From the NCBI RefSeq assembly GCF_000812865.1, contig NZ_JSYL01000002.1:186001-250000 (forward strand): a stretch of DNA of 64,000 bases, read 5' to 3'. Below are positions 63,201 through 64,000 of the stretch, piece after piece. The first letter of the stretch is position 1; every line of letters starts with the position of its first letter. This DNA is from Kaistella jeonii (GTDB taxonomy: Bacteria; Bacteroidota; Bacteroidia; Flavobacteriales; Weeksellaceae). Made by a program: the position numbers and the translations under genes. A model generated the notes under the pieces. That model did no database searches. It saw only the letters and a list, made by a program, of their open reading frames with translations, and had not been told where the DNA came from.

Positions 63201-63437
63201 CTAAATAAAAACCGGCGGATTTTCTAGTGTTCGTAGAAAATCCAACCCATTTATTTTTGGCATTTCAATATCACTGAAAACAAGGTCTACCGGATTTTCT
63301 TGAAGAAAAGCTAAAGCTGTCACCGGGTTTTCAAAAATTCCCAGAATATTAAGATACGAAACTTCTTTGGCAAATGATTCTACAAGGTCTCTTCCAAGTG
63401 GTTCGTCATCGATAATGATACAATTTATTTTCTCCAT
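63201..63437 (-). pseudogene. Truncated receiver domain of a LytTR response regulator
   Basis: 78 residues: Asp10 and Asp11 of the acidic pocket (CIIIDDEP), phospho-acceptor Asp56 (LVFSDIEMP), then a stop right after ENPPVFI. A full receiver would continue through the Thr/Ser, the Lys-Pro motif and helix 5, about 40 more residues. The ATG overlaps the stop of the kinase gene (TAATG), so the pair was built as an operon. Confidence 0.75.
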
Positions 63438-64000
63438 TATTTGATTAAATTGATTATTAACTCCACTTTAAAAATATTTTTTGAACTTAGAATTTCTAAC
63501 TGAAAATCATTCGGATATAAAAGCTGAAGGCGTTTTTTTACATTTTCAATTCCGATTCCACCGTGAATATTTTCTTTTTTGTATTCTTCAAAATCATTTT
63601 TGATTACAAAAATAAAATTCCCGTTTTCAACTTTTATTTTAAGATTTAAAAAAGCTGATTCTTTTGATTTTAAACCATATTTAAAAGCATTTTCTATAAA
63701 AGTGAAAGTCAAAAGTGGGGCAATCTTTAAATTCTTACAATCTGTTTCAGTTGGAAACTCATAATTAATTTTCCTATCCGCAGAATAACGCATTTTTTCG
63801 AGCTCAAAATAGTTTTTAACAAATTCTACTTCTTTCCAAAGTTCTACTTTTTCACTGTTCGATTCGTACAAAGTATAACTCATTGTATCGGAAAGATTAA
63901 GAATCACGTCTGGAACAGCATTGTCTTTTTTAAGACTTAAACTGTATAAATTATTCAAAGTATTAAAAAGAAAATGTGGATTGAGTTGAGATTTCAAAAA
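63437..64000 (-). CDS. LytS-type sensor histidine kinase (partial at window end)
   Basis: The C-terminal 188 or so residues of a His_kinase-family (PF06580) sensor; the frame is open to the window edge, so the N-terminus and its membrane helices are outside. It has the phospho-acceptor motif SQLNPHFLFNTLNNLYSL, the N-box FIENAFKYGL and the glycine-rich GGIGIENVKKRLQLLYP. These kinases act with LytTR regulators, and the regulator gene overlaps it by one base. Confidence 0.9.
   Translation of the reverse strand, partial: FLKSQLNPHFLFNTLNNLYSLSLKKDNAVPDVILNLSDTMSYTLYESNSEKVELWKEVEFVKNYFELEKMRYSADRKINYEFPTETDCKNLKIAPLLTFTFIENAFKYGLKSKESAFLNLKIKVENGNFIFVIKNDFEEYKKENIHGGIGIENVKKRLQLLYPNDFQLEILSSKNIFKVELIINLIK

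Noticed and set aside
1-64000. CRISPR arrays, insertion sequences, prophage, rRNA and tRNA genes
   Set aside because: I saw no regularly spaced repeats, transposase or phage genes, and no tRNA-like cloverleaf. A computed scan was not possible, so weak tRNAs could be missed.

Overview
The window is about 64 kb of AT-rich chromosome from a member of Bacteroidota, most likely Flavobacteriales/Weeksellaceae (Chryseobacterium/Kaistella-like). This is an inference from protein families. The signs are type IX secretion sorting domains, TonB receptors with carboxypeptidase-like regulatory domains, an IcmF-type mutase, an SdhCAB of the b558 type, ribosomal protein THX, small Bacteroidota families (recalled as DUF2480, DUF4252, DUF6048, DUF6452, DUF6759) and many promoters with the Bacteroidota -7 box TAnnTTTG. 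It reads as ordinary chromosome: I see no insertion sequence, prophage, CRISPR array, rRNA or tRNA.

Layout. 1-4200: a gene tail, coaE, a metallo-beta-lactamase-fold hydrolase, ruvB and an MFS transporter. 4400-10100: hutI followed by a phenylacetate-degradation block (paaB, C, D, G, H, I) without paaA; its spacers are full of short palindromes and repeats. 10150-10740: a ParDE toxin-antitoxin pair with a clear operator. 11060-14055: an ECF sigma factor operon with a putative anti-sigma factor and two DUF4252 proteins. 14359-19011: guaB, a small lipoprotein, and a copper nitrite reductase operon (nirK, SUMF1-like, SCO). 19084-31166: ruvC, a DUF4407 membrane protein, exported peptidases (M64, M16), a large VIT-domain protein, a ferritin-like protein and a serine hydrolase. 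31317-35490: a GlcG-like protein, a tiny metallothionein and icmF. 36169-37979: rplM, rpsI, rpsB. 38083-49134: two paralogues of the lipoprotein near 15.9 kb, trmB, a secreted T9SS metalloprotease, the rlmD/DUF6452/DUF6048 operon and a cysteine-less TlpA-like lipoprotein. 49313-52118: a TonB receptor and thioredoxin operon with a DtxR-like palindrome. 52389-59053: sdhCAB, comEC, lpxB. 59151-62872: DUF2480, DUF937, THX, aspS. 62917-64000: a LytS-type kinase (cut by the window end) and a response regulator that appears broken.

Together the genes describe an aerobic heterotroph that degrades aromatic and amino acids, feeds products to acyl-CoA and TCA metabolism, can probably reduce nitrite to NO, and exports proteases. 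Strong hairpin terminators separate most transcription units. The observations I find most worth checking are the broken LytTR regulator, the TonB/thioredoxin operon with its operator, the cysteine-less thioredoxin fold, the ParDE operator, the paired GC-rich intergenic repeats, the three DUF6759-like paralogues, the VIT/DUF2135 protein with a plug-like insert, and the candidate rpsB leader fold.
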